A DNA stretch of 64,000 nt. Origin: Hathewaya proteolytica DSM 3090 (GTDB lineage: Bacteria; Bacillota; Clostridia; Clostridiales; Clostridiaceae). A program made the position numbers and the translations under genes. The stretch spans positions 62,001-126,000 of the forward strand of contig NZ_FRAD01000009.1 of the NCBI RefSeq assembly GCF_900142225.1. Reading direction: 5' to 3'. Every line of letters begins with the position of its first letter. The first letter of the stretch is position 1. Below, in pieces: positions 1-8,480 of this stretch. Under the pieces are notes generated by a model. That model worked only from the letters and a program-made list of their open reading frames with translations. It was not told the origin of the DNA and made no database searches.

Positions 1-1
1 T

Positions 2-925
2 AGTGCAGTTTACGACACAAACTTTGCGGCAGACCTTACTATTATGGAAGAGGCAACAGAATTTATTGACAGATTCACTAAGCAGGAGAATCTACCGGTT
101 ATAACTAGTTGTTGTCCAGCATGGGTTAAATTTGCGGAAGACACATATCCAGAACTTTTAAACCATATTTCTACGTGTAAATCCCCACAACAAATGTTTG
201 GTGCTATTGCAAAAACATATCTTGCAAAAAATTTAAATATAGATCCCCAAAATATAGTAGTTATATCCATAATGCCTTGTACAGCTAAAAAACATGAAGC
301 TACAAGACCGGAAATGGGTAGAGATGGCATCCAAGATGTGGATTTAGTTATTACTACAAGAGAATTTGCAAAGATGGTAAAAGAAGCAGGTATAGATTTA
401 GTTAACATAGAGCCAAAGGAATATGACGATTTGCTTGGACAATCTTCTGGAGCTGGAAACCTCTTTGGAGCTACTGGCGGAGTTATGGAAGCAGCTCTTA
501 GAACTTCTTATGAATGGGTTACAGGAAATGCACTTGATAATGTTGAATTTAAAGATGTAAGAGGTCTTAAGGGCATCAAAGAAGCTACCATTGAGTTGTC
601 AGGAAAAGAAGTTAATGTAGCAGTAGCAAGTTCTCTAGGTCATGCTAGAAAAATTATGGATGATATAAAGAGTGGTATATCTAAGTATGATTTTATTGAG
701 ATAATGGCGTGCCCAGGTGGATGTATAAATGGAGCGGGACAGCCATTTATTAAATCTAATTTTGATATAGTGGAAAAGAGAATGGGCGGCATTTATACTA
801 CAGATTCTGAAAAAACTCTTAGAAAAGCTCATGAGAACCCAATGATAAAGAAGTTATATGATGAGTTCCTTGAAAAACCAAACAGTGAAAAGGCTCATGA
901 ATTGCTGCATACAAAATTTGTATAA
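2..925 (+). CDS. hydA: [FeFe]-hydrogenase, C-terminal H-cluster part (5' end outside window)
   Basis: This is the catalytic end of an iron-only hydrogenase, which reduces protons with electrons from ferredoxin. The frame is open from base 2, so the start and the N-terminal Fe-S domains lie upstream. All three H-cluster signatures are visible: TSCCPAW near base 107, MPCTAKKHE near base 272, and MACPGGCINGAGQP near base 704. Their cysteines bind the [4Fe-4S] subcluster and bridge it to the 2Fe centre. The segment before the first signature (VYDTNFAADLTIMEEA) is also typical. The short tail rich in Lys and Glu fits the small-subunit-like C-terminus of monomeric clostridial enzymes. A hairpin with a T-tract follows at 961. 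Whether it is the main HydA or a paralogue cannot be told from this fragment. Confidence 0.93.
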   Translation, partial: SAVYDTNFAADLTIMEEATEFIDRFTKQENLPVITSCCPAWVKFAEDTYPELLNHISTCKSPQQMFGAIAKTYLAKNLNIDPQNIVVISIMPCTAKKHEATRPEMGRDGIQDVDLVITTREFAKMVKEAGIDLVNIEPKEYDDLLGQSSGAGNLFGATGGVMEAALRTSYEWVTGNALDNVEFKDVRGLKGIKEATIELSGKEVNVAVASSLGHARKIMDDIKSGISKYDFIEIMACPGGCINGAGQPFIKSNFDIVEKRMGGIYTTDSEKTLRKAHENPMIKKLYDEFLEKPNSEKAHELLHTKFV

Positions 926-960
926 AGTAAGGTGATACTCCTTATATAGATAAATAACAT

Positions 961-1002
961 AGATCGATTTTCTTGAAATAGTCTGGAAAGTCGGTCTTTT
1001 TT
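961..1002 (+). terminator. Terminator of hydA
   Basis: Bases 961-972 pair with 986-997 over 12 bp, two of them G-U, around a 13-base loop. Five T follow at once. It lies 36 bases after the hydrogenase stop. Confidence 0.6.
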
Positions 1003-1045
1003 ATCTTATGGAGTTAAAACTCCACTGAAGGTTCGAAGTCTGTTT

Positions 1046-1220
1046 ATGACTCAATTTTTGTTTGAAGATGCCATGATTCAGCCAGTTCGTGATGTAATGG
1101 ATATTTGTCCAGGAAAATTTGCAGCTGGTAACAGATATTAGTGAATTGATGATGAATATCATAGAAATAGAAAAACTTAATGAAATAGATTTATATTTAT
1201 CTGATGACAACCTCATTTAA
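1046..1220 (+). pseudogene. Possible decayed gene remnant (unrecognised)
   Basis: The gap between the hydrogenase and the next gene holds two short open stretches in different frames. One begins at an ATG at 1046 and ends at a stop near 1139. The second, one frame over, carries a protein-like acidic sequence (e.g. LVTDISELMMNIIEIEKL) and stops at 1218-1220. Joining them by one frameshift near 1113-1120 gives about 58 residues. A terminator hairpin follows at once, as expected after a gene. I recognise no family, and there is no good ribosome binding site. Chance open frames in AT-rich DNA are a real alternative. Confidence 0.22.
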
Positions 1221-1235
1221 TGAGGTTGTATTTCT
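1207..1235 (+). terminator. Hairpin with weak T-tract
   Basis: Nine perfect base pairs (1207-1215 with 1221-1229) enclose a 5-base loop. A T-rich stretch interrupted by C follows. It overlaps the last codons of the possible remnant before it and isolates the following membrane-protein gene. Confidence 0.55.
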
Positions 1236-1330
1236 TTATATAAAAGAAAAAATATATTGTAATGCAATAAAACATTATTGCATTATTCAAATAGAGGTGA
1301 TAAACTAGCTTTAGGGAGGTGGAGAATTTC

Positions 1331-2569
1331 ATGAAAGAAAAATTAATGAAGCATTTGGTATTATACTCATTTCTTTTAGCGGAACTAATTGGATTTACAA
1401 TAGTTATTATTTTTATAGTATATAAAGATGGAAATTTTAAGGTTACACTGGAAGAAGTTAGATTTTTTTTGTTGTCAGTTTTCATTTTTGGAACTTTTAT
1501 AATATACCCCATGGTACTGACCTTAATAAACTTTATTTTTCTATTCATTAAAGGGAGAAATCCAGAGGTAATAAGATGTGGTAGAATATTTGAGTATATA
1601 ACCATAAGTTTAGGTATTATATTTAGTCTTTTAGCTTTCGGCATGTCTCAAATAAAGTTTGATTCTGATTGGATGGTGGTGTTATATAAAAATGAACAAC
1701 ACACGCCTATATTTACACAAAGCTATGTCACTATAATAGTTATTGCCATAGTTGCCATGACAGCATATTTTGTGCTTTCATCCATAAGTCTTGAAAAGAT
1801 GCCGCCTTTAGTTACAGTGTGTTGTATTGCAGCTATGTACATTGGTATAATTGAATGCATTGTGTGGATTGTGCAAATAATGAAATGGGATATAATTGAC
1901 ATAATGCTATGTTTGTTTCCGTTAAATGGTATTATTATAGCCATAAAAATTATAAAAAATAAGGTGATTCAATGGAGAAACATGCAACATGATGAGATAA
2001 AGCTTTATAAATACAATTTTCTTAATGTGCTAAATAAAAAACTTATGAATTCTGCAACATGGCCCCTTATGGCTTTTATAATAATGTGGCCTCTTCTTGG
2101 ATTTTTAATATGCATTTTATCGCTTTTTGGACAACGTCCGGATGCAGCCATAAGAGCGTGGACAGAAACTAGCGATTGGAGGTTATCACAAAGGATCTCA
2201 CCACCATCTGTTTATCCTGATGGTCATTATTTATGTACTGTAGCAGCAGGCGGACATAAGGCAATAGTAAAGCCTTTACGACGGGGTATACGGCATGGTC
2301 ATGAAGACATTGTGGTAAACCGTCAGCTTTGTGTAGCCAATGCTTTTGAACAAATATTAGAGGAAAAAACTCCAAGGCTCCACAGAATCATTAGAAATTT
2401 CTATGATAAGTATGGCTTCCCACTTTCAAAGTTAATTCATTCACCGTACACTGCTGATCTTATATATATGCTTATGAAACCCTTGGAGTGGATATTTTTA
2501 ATAGTATTATATTTATGTGATGTAAAACCTGAAAATAGAATTGCAGTTCAGTATATAATAAAGAAATAA
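1331..2569 (+). CDS. Multi-pass membrane protein, DUF6688-like
   Basis: This is a 412-residue protein of unknown function. The first 240 or so residues contain about seven hydrophobic segments. The last 140 residues are a conserved-looking soluble part with TVAAGGHKAIVKP, RRGIRHGHEDIVVNRQLCVANAFEQIL and a final CDVKPENRIAVQYI. From memory this architecture matches DUF6688 proteins of Firmicutes, but I could not search. I start at ATG 1331 rather than the in-frame GTG at 1319, because AGGGAGGTGG ends about 8 bases before 1331 and overlaps the GTG. The soluble part is rich in His, Arg and Cys, which could bind metal or nucleotide, though no catalytic motif is recognisable. It stands alone between two terminator-like regions. 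Confidence 0.7.
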   Translation: MKEKLMKHLVLYSFLLAELIGFTIVIIFIVYKDGNFKVTLEEVRFFLLSVFIFGTFIIYPMVLTLINFIFLFIKGRNPEVIRCGRIFEYITISLGIIFSLLAFGMSQIKFDSDWMVVLYKNEQHTPIFTQSYVTIIVIAIVAMTAYFVLSSISLEKMPPLVTVCCIAAMYIGIIECIVWIVQIMKWDIIDIMLCLFPLNGIIIAIKIIKNKVIQWRNMQHDEIKLYKYNFLNVLNKKLMNSATWPLMAFIIMWPLLGFLICILSLFGQRPDAAIRAWTETSDWRLSQRISPPSVYPDGHYLCTVAAGGHKAIVKPLRRGIRHGHEDIVVNRQLCVANAFEQILEEKTPRLHRIIRNFYDKYGFPLSKLIHSPYTADLIYMLMKPLEWIFLIVLYLCDVKPENRIAVQYIIKK

Positions 2570-2640
2570 TAGATTGATATTATTCATAATATATGATAAA
2601 CTTAGTAAGAAATTAAATTAAAATTTATAGGAGGATATCA

Positions 2641-2798
2641 ATGACTAATATGCTTTATTCTTAAATTCAGTCTTAACGTATAACAAAGAGAGTGTGTTTG
2701 CTGTGCCTAAAATTTTTTATAAGGTATGGTTATTTTGTTATATTCGTTGGTTGAAGAAGAATAAAAGCATAGTTGATACCCTACTAATTCGCATTTAA
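2641..2798 (+). pseudogene. Short frameshifted reading frame with strong ribosome binding site
   Basis: AGGAGG at 2631-2636 is ideally spaced before ATG 2641, yet that frame stops after seven codons. From 2649 another frame is open for 49 codons to TAA 2796-2798, with a protein-like composition (segments LTYNKESVFAVPKIFYK and IRWLKKNKS). One missing base near 2647 would fuse the two into a basic, aromatic-rich protein of about 53 residues. It may be a small gene broken by one indel, an assembly error, or a 7-codon leader peptide for the downstream ABC genes. I recognise no family. Confidence 0.35.
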
Positions 2799-2838
2799 AT
2801 ATATTCCATATTATGGATGTATAATTGTGACTGGTGGC

Positions 2839-2861
2839 GTTGTATGTTATACAACACTTTT
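2839..2861 (+). promoter_or_regulatory. Leader hairpin 1 before ABC exporter
   Basis: A perfect 7-bp inverted repeat (2839-2845 with 2849-2855, 3-base loop) is followed by ACTTTTTG. It lies about 100 bases before the exporter start, downstream of a TATAAT at 2820-2825 that has only a weak -35. It could be a weak terminator or part of a folded leader. Confidence 0.4.
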
Positions 2862-2881
2862 TGTTTGCAAAAAATACTAAA

Positions 2882-2921
2882 GGGTATAGGTGAACGATTG
2901 TTTTGCTATGCCCATTTTTTT
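2882..2921 (+). terminator. Terminator-like hairpin just before the ABC exporter
   Basis: Eight base pairs, one G-U, join 2882-2889 with 2906-2913. They are followed by A and seven T. The hairpin ends about 20 bases before the exporter ribosome binding site. It either ends upstream transcription or works as an attenuator for the transporter pair. Confidence 0.55.
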
Positions 2922-2953
2922 ATGCAAAAAAGAAAACATAAGGAGTGACATGG

Positions 2954-4699
2954 ATGAAATCAGAAATAAAATCTTATTTTAAATTATTATCAAAATATCT
3001 AAAAGCTATGAAGCTACAGGTTATATTTCTAGGTGTTGTATTAGCTTGTAGCGTTGGTCTGCAGCTAGTTATACCAAAGATAACTGGTTATTTCATAGAC
3101 TCTGCTACAAAGGGAGCCCCTATGAAAATATTAATATTTGCAGCCACATCATTTATTGTACTTGCCATAATTCAGCAGGTATTGGCTTTGGTATCCACTT
3201 ACGTAGCACAAGTTGTAGGATGGAATGCTAGCAATGAGCTTAGAATAGACTTGATAAGGCAGTGTTTGAATTTAGATAGTAGTTTTCACAAAAGTTATAA
3301 ACAGGGTGAGCTTATAGAGAGAATAGATGGAGATGTAACGGCTTTGTTCAATTTCTTTTCAAAGCTTATGCTGAATTTATTAAATAATATAGTATTAATA
3401 CTGGGTATACTAGTTATGTTATTTTTTGAGGGCATATCTGTGGGAATTTCAATTACAAGCTTTGTAATAATCTCAGTAGCTATATTTATAAAAATACAAA
3501 AAAAAGCCGTGCCTATATGGACTGAAAATAGAAAAATAACATCGGAGCTTTACGGCATGCTAGGAGAAAGTATAGGAAGTACAGAAGATATTCGTACCAA
3601 TGGAGCTGTTTCCTACTTTATTAATTGCTATGATAAATTTCTAAAGAAAAATTATAAAATAGAAAGAAAATCAAGCATGATGTATTACTACATGTGGAGT
3701 TCATCTATAATCCTATTTGCCATGGGAACAGCGGTGGCTTTAGGTTTGGGCGGCGTATTGATGATGAAAGGTTCTATAACCATAGGTTCGGTGTATATAA
3801 TTTTCCAATATACAGAACTTTTAAATAGACCGGTTAATCAGATAAGGTTTCAGCTAGAGGATCTACAAAAGGCAGGTGCTAGTATAAAAAGAATTGAAGA
3901 GCTGTTTAATAAAGAATCAAAATTGAAAGATGGCCATTGCGAAGTTATTATGGAAGATAAAATATCCTTGGATTTAGAGAAGGTGTCTTTCAGTTATGAG
4001 GATGGTAAAAGAGTTCTTTATGACATTTCTTTTAAAGTTCCCTCGGGAAATATACTTGGCATACTAGGACGAACTGGCAGTGGAAAGACAACCTTAGCTC
4101 GTTTAATAGCAAGATTATACGACCCTGAAAGTGGAAATATAAAATTTAATAACTATGATATTAAGGATATAAAACTAGAGAACTTAAGAAAAAATATAGC
4201 CTACGTGACACAGGATGTTCAAATCTTTTGCGCTACGGTAAGAGATAATATTACATTGTTTAATCCTAATATAGAAGATGATAAAATTATGGCAATAATA
4301 GATGATATGGGATTAAGAGGTTGGGTAGATAAGTTGCCACAAGGGCTAAATACTATGTTACAAGCTGATGGTGGTGGTCTTTCCGCGGGGGAAGCTCAGT
4401 TGCTGGCATTTGTAAGAGTGTTTTTGAAGGATCCTAAAGTTGTAATATTAGATGAAGCATCCTCAAGACTAGACCCTGTCACAGAGGGACTTATGGAAAA
4501 TGCGTTAAAGAAACTTTTAGATGGTAGAACTTGTATAATCATAGCTCATAGATTGGCTACTGTTGAGAGAGCAGACCAAATTATGGTTTTATCCCAGGGT
4601 AGGGTTGTAGAAAATGGGGATAGAGAAGAGTTACTTAGAGATAAAAGTTCAAAATTTCATGAGCTTTTGGAGAAGGGCATAGAGGAGGTTCTGGCATAA
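2954..4699 (+). CDS. ABC exporter half-transporter, subunit with canonical catalytic residues
   Basis: A type IV ABC half-transporter of 581 residues: a transmembrane domain in about residues 15-310, then a nucleotide-binding domain. The domain shows Walker A GRTGSGKTT near residue 371, Walker B VVILDEAS with the catalytic Glu near 497, and switch His in IIAHRLATV near 531. The signature is altered to LSAGE, where the family has LSGGQ. With the next gene, which overlaps it by one base, it should form a heterodimer at the cytoplasmic membrane. The substrate is unknown; drugs, lipids or peptides are all possible. I prefer ATG 2954 over GTG 2945, because AAGGAG at 2940-2944 touches the GTG but is well spaced for the ATG. 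Confidence 0.9.
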   Translation: MKSEIKSYFKLLSKYLKAMKLQVIFLGVVLACSVGLQLVIPKITGYFIDSATKGAPMKILIFAATSFIVLAIIQQVLALVSTYVAQVVGWNASNELRIDLIRQCLNLDSSFHKSYKQGELIERIDGDVTALFNFFSKLMLNLLNNIVLILGILVMLFFEGISVGISITSFVIISVAIFIKIQKKAVPIWTENRKITSELYGMLGESIGSTEDIRTNGAVSYFINCYDKFLKKNYKIERKSSMMYYYMWSSSIILFAMGTAVALGLGGVLMMKGSITIGSVYIIFQYTELLNRPVNQIRFQLEDLQKAGASIKRIEELFNKESKLKDGHCEVIMEDKISLDLEKVSFSYEDGKRVLYDISFKVPSGNILGILGRTGSGKTTLARLIARLYDPESGNIKFNNYDIKDIKLENLRKNIAYVTQDVQIFCATVRDNITLFNPNIEDDKIMAIIDDMGLRGWVDKLPQGLNTMLQADGGGLSAGEAQLLAFVRVFLKDPKVVILDEASSRLDPVTEGLMENALKKLLDGRTCIIIAHRLATVERADQIMVLSQGRVVENGDREELLRDKSSKFHELLEKGIEEVLA

Positions 4700-6471
4700 T
4701 GGAATTAAAACAAAACTATAAAAGTATGAAAACCTACCAATTTTTGTGGGAACTAATAAAATATAAACCCTTAGTATATTTGTGCAATACTTTTTGCTGG
4801 GTGCTTGTACATCTATCACCTTTGGTGCCAGGATTGATAATAGAAAAAGTATTTAATGTTTTAGGTGATAATGCACAGGCGGTAGATAAGATATGGATGC
4901 TATGTGCTATTCTTGTAGTATTTGCTGTGATTCGTTCCTGTATAACTTATGCAGGGTTTAGGTTTGATGTGTATTATAGGTTTTCTGTGGGTGCCTTACT
5001 TAGAAAAAATATGTTGAAGGCCATTTTGGAGAAACCAGATGAAAGTAAGGTATCAACGTCTCTAGGCGAGACCTTAAATTGTTTAAGAGATGATGCAAAT
5101 CTTGCAGAAGATGTAATCAGCTGGATGATAGATAGTGTAGGGGTTACGGTATTTGGTACAGTTTCTATGATAATACTTCTTGGCATAAATGTTAAGATGA
5201 CTTTATTTGTATTTATGCCCTTATCCTTAATACTCATGATTGCCAAATCTCTTAGCAAAAAGATTGAGAAATACAGAAAAATTTCAAGAGAAACCACGGC
5301 TAAAGTTACTGGTGCCATGGGCGAAGTATTCAACTCGGTACAAGCTATACAGCTAGCTTGCGAAGAGGAGAATGTTCTTAATCATATAAAAAAGCTTAAC
5401 AATGATAGATATAAAGCAACTTTAAGAGACACATTGCTAAATCAAGCTATGATTTCAGTGTTTGATAATGCTGTAAATATAGGTACAGGAATTATATTGC
5501 TTTTGTCTGCAAAATTGATTACAACAGGTGATTTTACTGTGGGGAATTTTGCATTGTTTGTATATTTTTTAAGTCATGTGACAGACTTCACAATGTTTCT
5601 TGGAGAAATTATGGCATATTATAAACAGGCAGGTGTTGCGTTTAGAAGGATGACCTCCGTAATGAAAGGGGAAGCAGAAAAGGAACTTGTAAAACATAGG
5701 GATTTGTATTTAGACAGGGAAGTTCCTGACATAAAAAATGATTACAAAGTTAAAAATCCACTTAAGGAATTAGAGGTAAAAGGGTTATCTTATGTTTATG
5801 AGAGCACTGGAAGAGGTATAAGGGATATTAGTTTTACAGTAAAGAAAAATACTTTTACTGTAATAACGGGCAGAATCGGTTCAGGGAAAACTGTGCTTAT
5901 TAAGAGTTTGTTAGGAGTCTTGCCGAGCCAACAGGGAGAAATATATTGGAATAATCATAAGGTACATAATCCAGCTACGTTTTTTGTGCCGCCTATGGTT
6001 TCTTATACTTCTCAAATACCTAATTTGTTTAGTGATACCGTTAAAAATAATATTCTGCTTGGTATAGATGATGGGCAAGTAGATATGGATAAAATAATAC
6101 ATGAAGCTGTGTTTAAAGAGGATTTAGAACAGTTAGAATGTGGTATGGACACCCTTGTGGGTCCAAAGGGTGTAAAGTTGTCAGGGGGACAAAAACAAAG
6201 GTTAGCTGTGGCAAGAATGTACGCACGTAGTTCTGAAATATTTGTATTCGACGACATTTCCAGTGCCTTAGACGTAGATACAGAACTGAAATTATGGCAA
6301 AGATTGTTTGAAAGAAAAAATGCTACATGTATAGCCGTTTCTAATAGGAAGATTGCCCTTCAGAGAGCAGATAACATAATCGTACTGAAAGATGGAAAAA
6401 TTGAAGCACAGGGAAAATTGGAGGAATTATTAAAAAGTTGTAGGGAAATGAAGCAAATATGGAATGACTAA
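4699..6471 (+). CDS. ABC exporter half-transporter, subunit with degenerate Walker B and switch residues
   Basis: The partner half-transporter, 590 residues, starts inside the stop of the preceding gene (TAATG), which implies coupled translation. It has a transmembrane domain, Walker A GRIGSGKT near residue 391 and an intact signature LSGGQKQRLAVARM near 494. The usual catalytic Glu after Walker B is Asp (VFDDISS), and the switch His is Asn (AVSNRK). This is complementary to the first subunit, whose signature is the altered one. The pair therefore should have one consensus and one degenerate ATP site, as known for asymmetric heterodimeric exporters such as TM287/288. No clear hairpin follows before the folate operon promoter. 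Confidence 0.9.
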   Translation: MELKQNYKSMKTYQFLWELIKYKPLVYLCNTFCWVLVHLSPLVPGLIIEKVFNVLGDNAQAVDKIWMLCAILVVFAVIRSCITYAGFRFDVYYRFSVGALLRKNMLKAILEKPDESKVSTSLGETLNCLRDDANLAEDVISWMIDSVGVTVFGTVSMIILLGINVKMTLFVFMPLSLILMIAKSLSKKIEKYRKISRETTAKVTGAMGEVFNSVQAIQLACEEENVLNHIKKLNNDRYKATLRDTLLNQAMISVFDNAVNIGTGIILLLSAKLITTGDFTVGNFALFVYFLSHVTDFTMFLGEIMAYYKQAGVAFRRMTSVMKGEAEKELVKHRDLYLDREVPDIKNDYKVKNPLKELEVKGLSYVYESTGRGIRDISFTVKKNTFTVITGRIGSGKTVLIKSLLGVLPSQQGEIYWNNHKVHNPATFFVPPMVSYTSQIPNLFSDTVKNNILLGIDDGQVDMDKIIHEAVFKEDLEQLECGMDTLVGPKGVKLSGGQKQRLAVARMYARSSEIFVFDDISSALDVDTELKLWQRLFERKNATCIAVSNRKIALQRADNIIVLKDGKIEAQGKLEELLKSCREMKQIWND

Positions 6472-6542
6472 CCTTATTGCATGAACAAATTGATTCTTTG
6501 GAAACCATTGATAAAAACCATGTGTTAAAACCTTGACTATTA

Positions 6543-6571
6543 TTGTAAACTGAGAGCAAAAGTTATACAAT
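6543..6571 (+). promoter_or_regulatory. Candidate sigma-A promoter of the folate operon
   Basis: TTGTAA (6543-6548) and TACAAT (6566-6571) are separated by exactly 17 bases. The -10 ends 42 bases before the folC start. Two mismatches to consensus in the -35 and one in the -10 keep confidence moderate. Confidence 0.42.
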
Positions 6572-6613
6572 CTATGTGATAGTGTTTATTATATGTACAG
6601 GGAGAAGATTTGT

Positions 6614-7903
6614 ATGGATATAACACAGGCAATGAATTATATAGAAAAGATGTCCTCACTGGGAAGTGTACCTGGGCTTGAAATGACCATGGAGTTATGC
6701 AGACGCCTTGGGAGCCCTCAGGAACAATTGAAATTTGTTCATATAGCAGGAACCAATGGAAAAGGGTCTACAATGACATACTTATCATCAATTTTGCAAA
6801 AACATGGTATGAGGGTAGGAAGGTATTCTTCACCAGCTGTTTTTTCCTATTTTGAAAAGTTTCAGATCAATGGAATTAATATAAATGAATCAACCTTTTT
6901 AATAATTTTAGAAAAAGTAAAAGAAGCTGCAGAAAGTATGGCATGTGAAGGACTAGGTCATCCCACAGTTTTTGAAATGGAAACTGCGTTGGCATTTCTG
7001 TATTTTAAAGAAGAACATTGTGATATTGTGCTTCTTGAGACGGGTATGGGTGGAACTTTAGATGCTACTAACATTGTAAAAAATACTTTAGTTGCGGTGA
7101 TTGCCAAGGTATCCATGGATCATATGGACTTCCTTGGCAATACCATAGAAAAAATTGCGGAGAATAAGGCGGGAATTATAAAAAAGGGCTGCCATGTGGT
7201 TAGTGCAGCTCAAAGTGTGGAAGCTGAAAAAGTTATTACAAAGAAAGCCCAACAGGAGAAATGCAAAATTTCATACGTGGCCAATAAAAAGATAACTTTA
7301 TATAAGTGTGAATTAAACAAGCAAGTATTTTCCTATGATTCCTACAGTAAATTAGAAATCTCTATGAATGGCACTTTTCAATTAGAAAATGCTGCGCTTT
7401 CTTTGGAGATTTGCAAAGCATTAAAGGATGAAGGCATAAATATAAGTGAGCAATCTATTAGATATGGTCTTTTAGATGCTAAGTGGCCAGGGAGATTTTC
7501 ATTAATTTCAAAAAATCCTACGTTTATTGTAGACGGGGCCCACAATGAGGATGCCTCTGTGAAACTAGCTCAGTCCATTGATAAATATTTTAAAGGAAAA
7601 AAAGTAATTTATATTATGGGGATATTAAAGGACAAGGAAGTAGAAAAAATCGTGCAAAATACTGTTAGATATGCCGATATTATAATAACTGTAACTCCTC
7701 CCAATAACTTACGGGCTTTGGATGGTCATGAGCTTCAGAAAATAGTGAGTAAATATCATAAGCAGGTTATAGTGGCAGAAAGTGTAGAAAAAGCTGTTTC
7801 CATGAGTTATCATATGGCAGAAGATGATGGCGTTATAATCGCTTTTGGATCTTTGTCATATCTAGGAGCTTTAACAGAAATAGTTGAGAACATAAGGAGA
7901 TAA
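6614..7903 (+). CDS. folC: Folylpolyglutamate synthase / dihydrofolate synthase
   Basis: FolC joins L-glutamate to dihydropteroate and then extends the polyglutamate tail of folates, using ATP, in the cytoplasm. The 429-residue protein shows the Mur-ligase-like P-loop AGTNGKGST near residue 47, the GMGGTLDATN segment, and DGAHNEDA at the start of the C-terminal domain. Length is normal for the family. I chose ATG 6614, since AGGGAG at 6599-6604 is well placed for it, over the in-frame ATG at 6593, which lies upstream of that site. It is the first gene of a five-gene folate operon; folE starts five bases after its stop. Confidence 0.92.
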   Translation: MDITQAMNYIEKMSSLGSVPGLEMTMELCRRLGSPQEQLKFVHIAGTNGKGSTMTYLSSILQKHGMRVGRYSSPAVFSYFEKFQINGININESTFLIILEKVKEAAESMACEGLGHPTVFEMETALAFLYFKEEHCDIVLLETGMGGTLDATNIVKNTLVAVIAKVSMDHMDFLGNTIEKIAENKAGIIKKGCHVVSAAQSVEAEKVITKKAQQEKCKISYVANKKITLYKCELNKQVFSYDSYSKLEISMNGTFQLENAALSLEICKALKDEGINISEQSIRYGLLDAKWPGRFSLISKNPTFIVDGAHNEDASVKLAQSIDKYFKGKKVIYIMGILKDKEVEKIVQNTVRYADIIITVTPPNNLRALDGHELQKIVSKYHKQVIVAESVEKAVSMSYHMAEDDGVIIAFGSLSYLGALTEIVENIRR

Positions 7904-7908
7904 AAATA

Positions 7909-8463
7909 ATGATAGATAAGGAAAAAATAGAAAACGCCGTTGAAATGTTATTGCAGGGCATTGGTGAGGATCCAAATCGTGAAGGTCTTAAGGATACGCC
8001 ACAGCGTATTGCTAGGATGTTCCAAGAGATTTTTGCTGGTATGGAGGAAGAGCCATCAAAGCATCTTTCAAAGACATTTCAGGTAGAAAATAATGAAATG
8101 GTAATGGAAAGGGATATTACCTTCCATTCTATGTGTGAGCATCATCTTATGCCTTTCTTTGGCAAGGTACATATTGCGTATGTACCAAATGGGAAAGTGG
8201 TAGGGATTAGCAAGCTAGCTAGAACTGTGGAGGTATTTGCTAGACGACTTCAAATTCAGGAAAAAATGACTGCCCAGATAGCCCATGCTATTATGAACGA
8301 ATTAAATCCTAAAGGTGTTATGGTCATGGTAGAAGCGGAACATCTATGTATGTCCATGAGGGGAATTAAAAAGCCAGGTACTAATACAGTTACAGTGGTA
8401 AAACTAGGCGAATTCGAAGAAAATAGAGAAAAGGTAGAGGATTTCTATCGCATGCTAAGATAG
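7909..8463 (+). CDS. folE: GTP cyclohydrolase I
   Basis: FolE opens and rearranges GTP to 7,8-dihydroneopterin triphosphate, the first step of the pterin branch of folate synthesis. The 184-residue sequence has the zinc and active-site segments MCEHHLMPFFGKVHIAYVP and EHLCMSMRGIKKPG, with the Cys and His ligands in place. KLARTVEVFARRLQIQE and the ending FEENREKVEDFYRML are also typical. Length fits the unimodular enzyme. It sits five bases behind folC and 17 before the HD-domain gene. Confidence 0.96.
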   Translation: MIDKEKIENAVEMLLQGIGEDPNREGLKDTPQRIARMFQEIFAGMEEEPSKHLSKTFQVENNEMVMERDITFHSMCEHHLMPFFGKVHIAYVPNGKVVGISKLARTVEVFARRLQIQEKMTAQIAHAIMNELNPKGVMVMVEAEHLCMSMRGIKKPGTNTVTVVKLGEFEENREKVEDFYRMLR

Positions 8464-8480
8464 CGTAGTGGAGATAAGAC

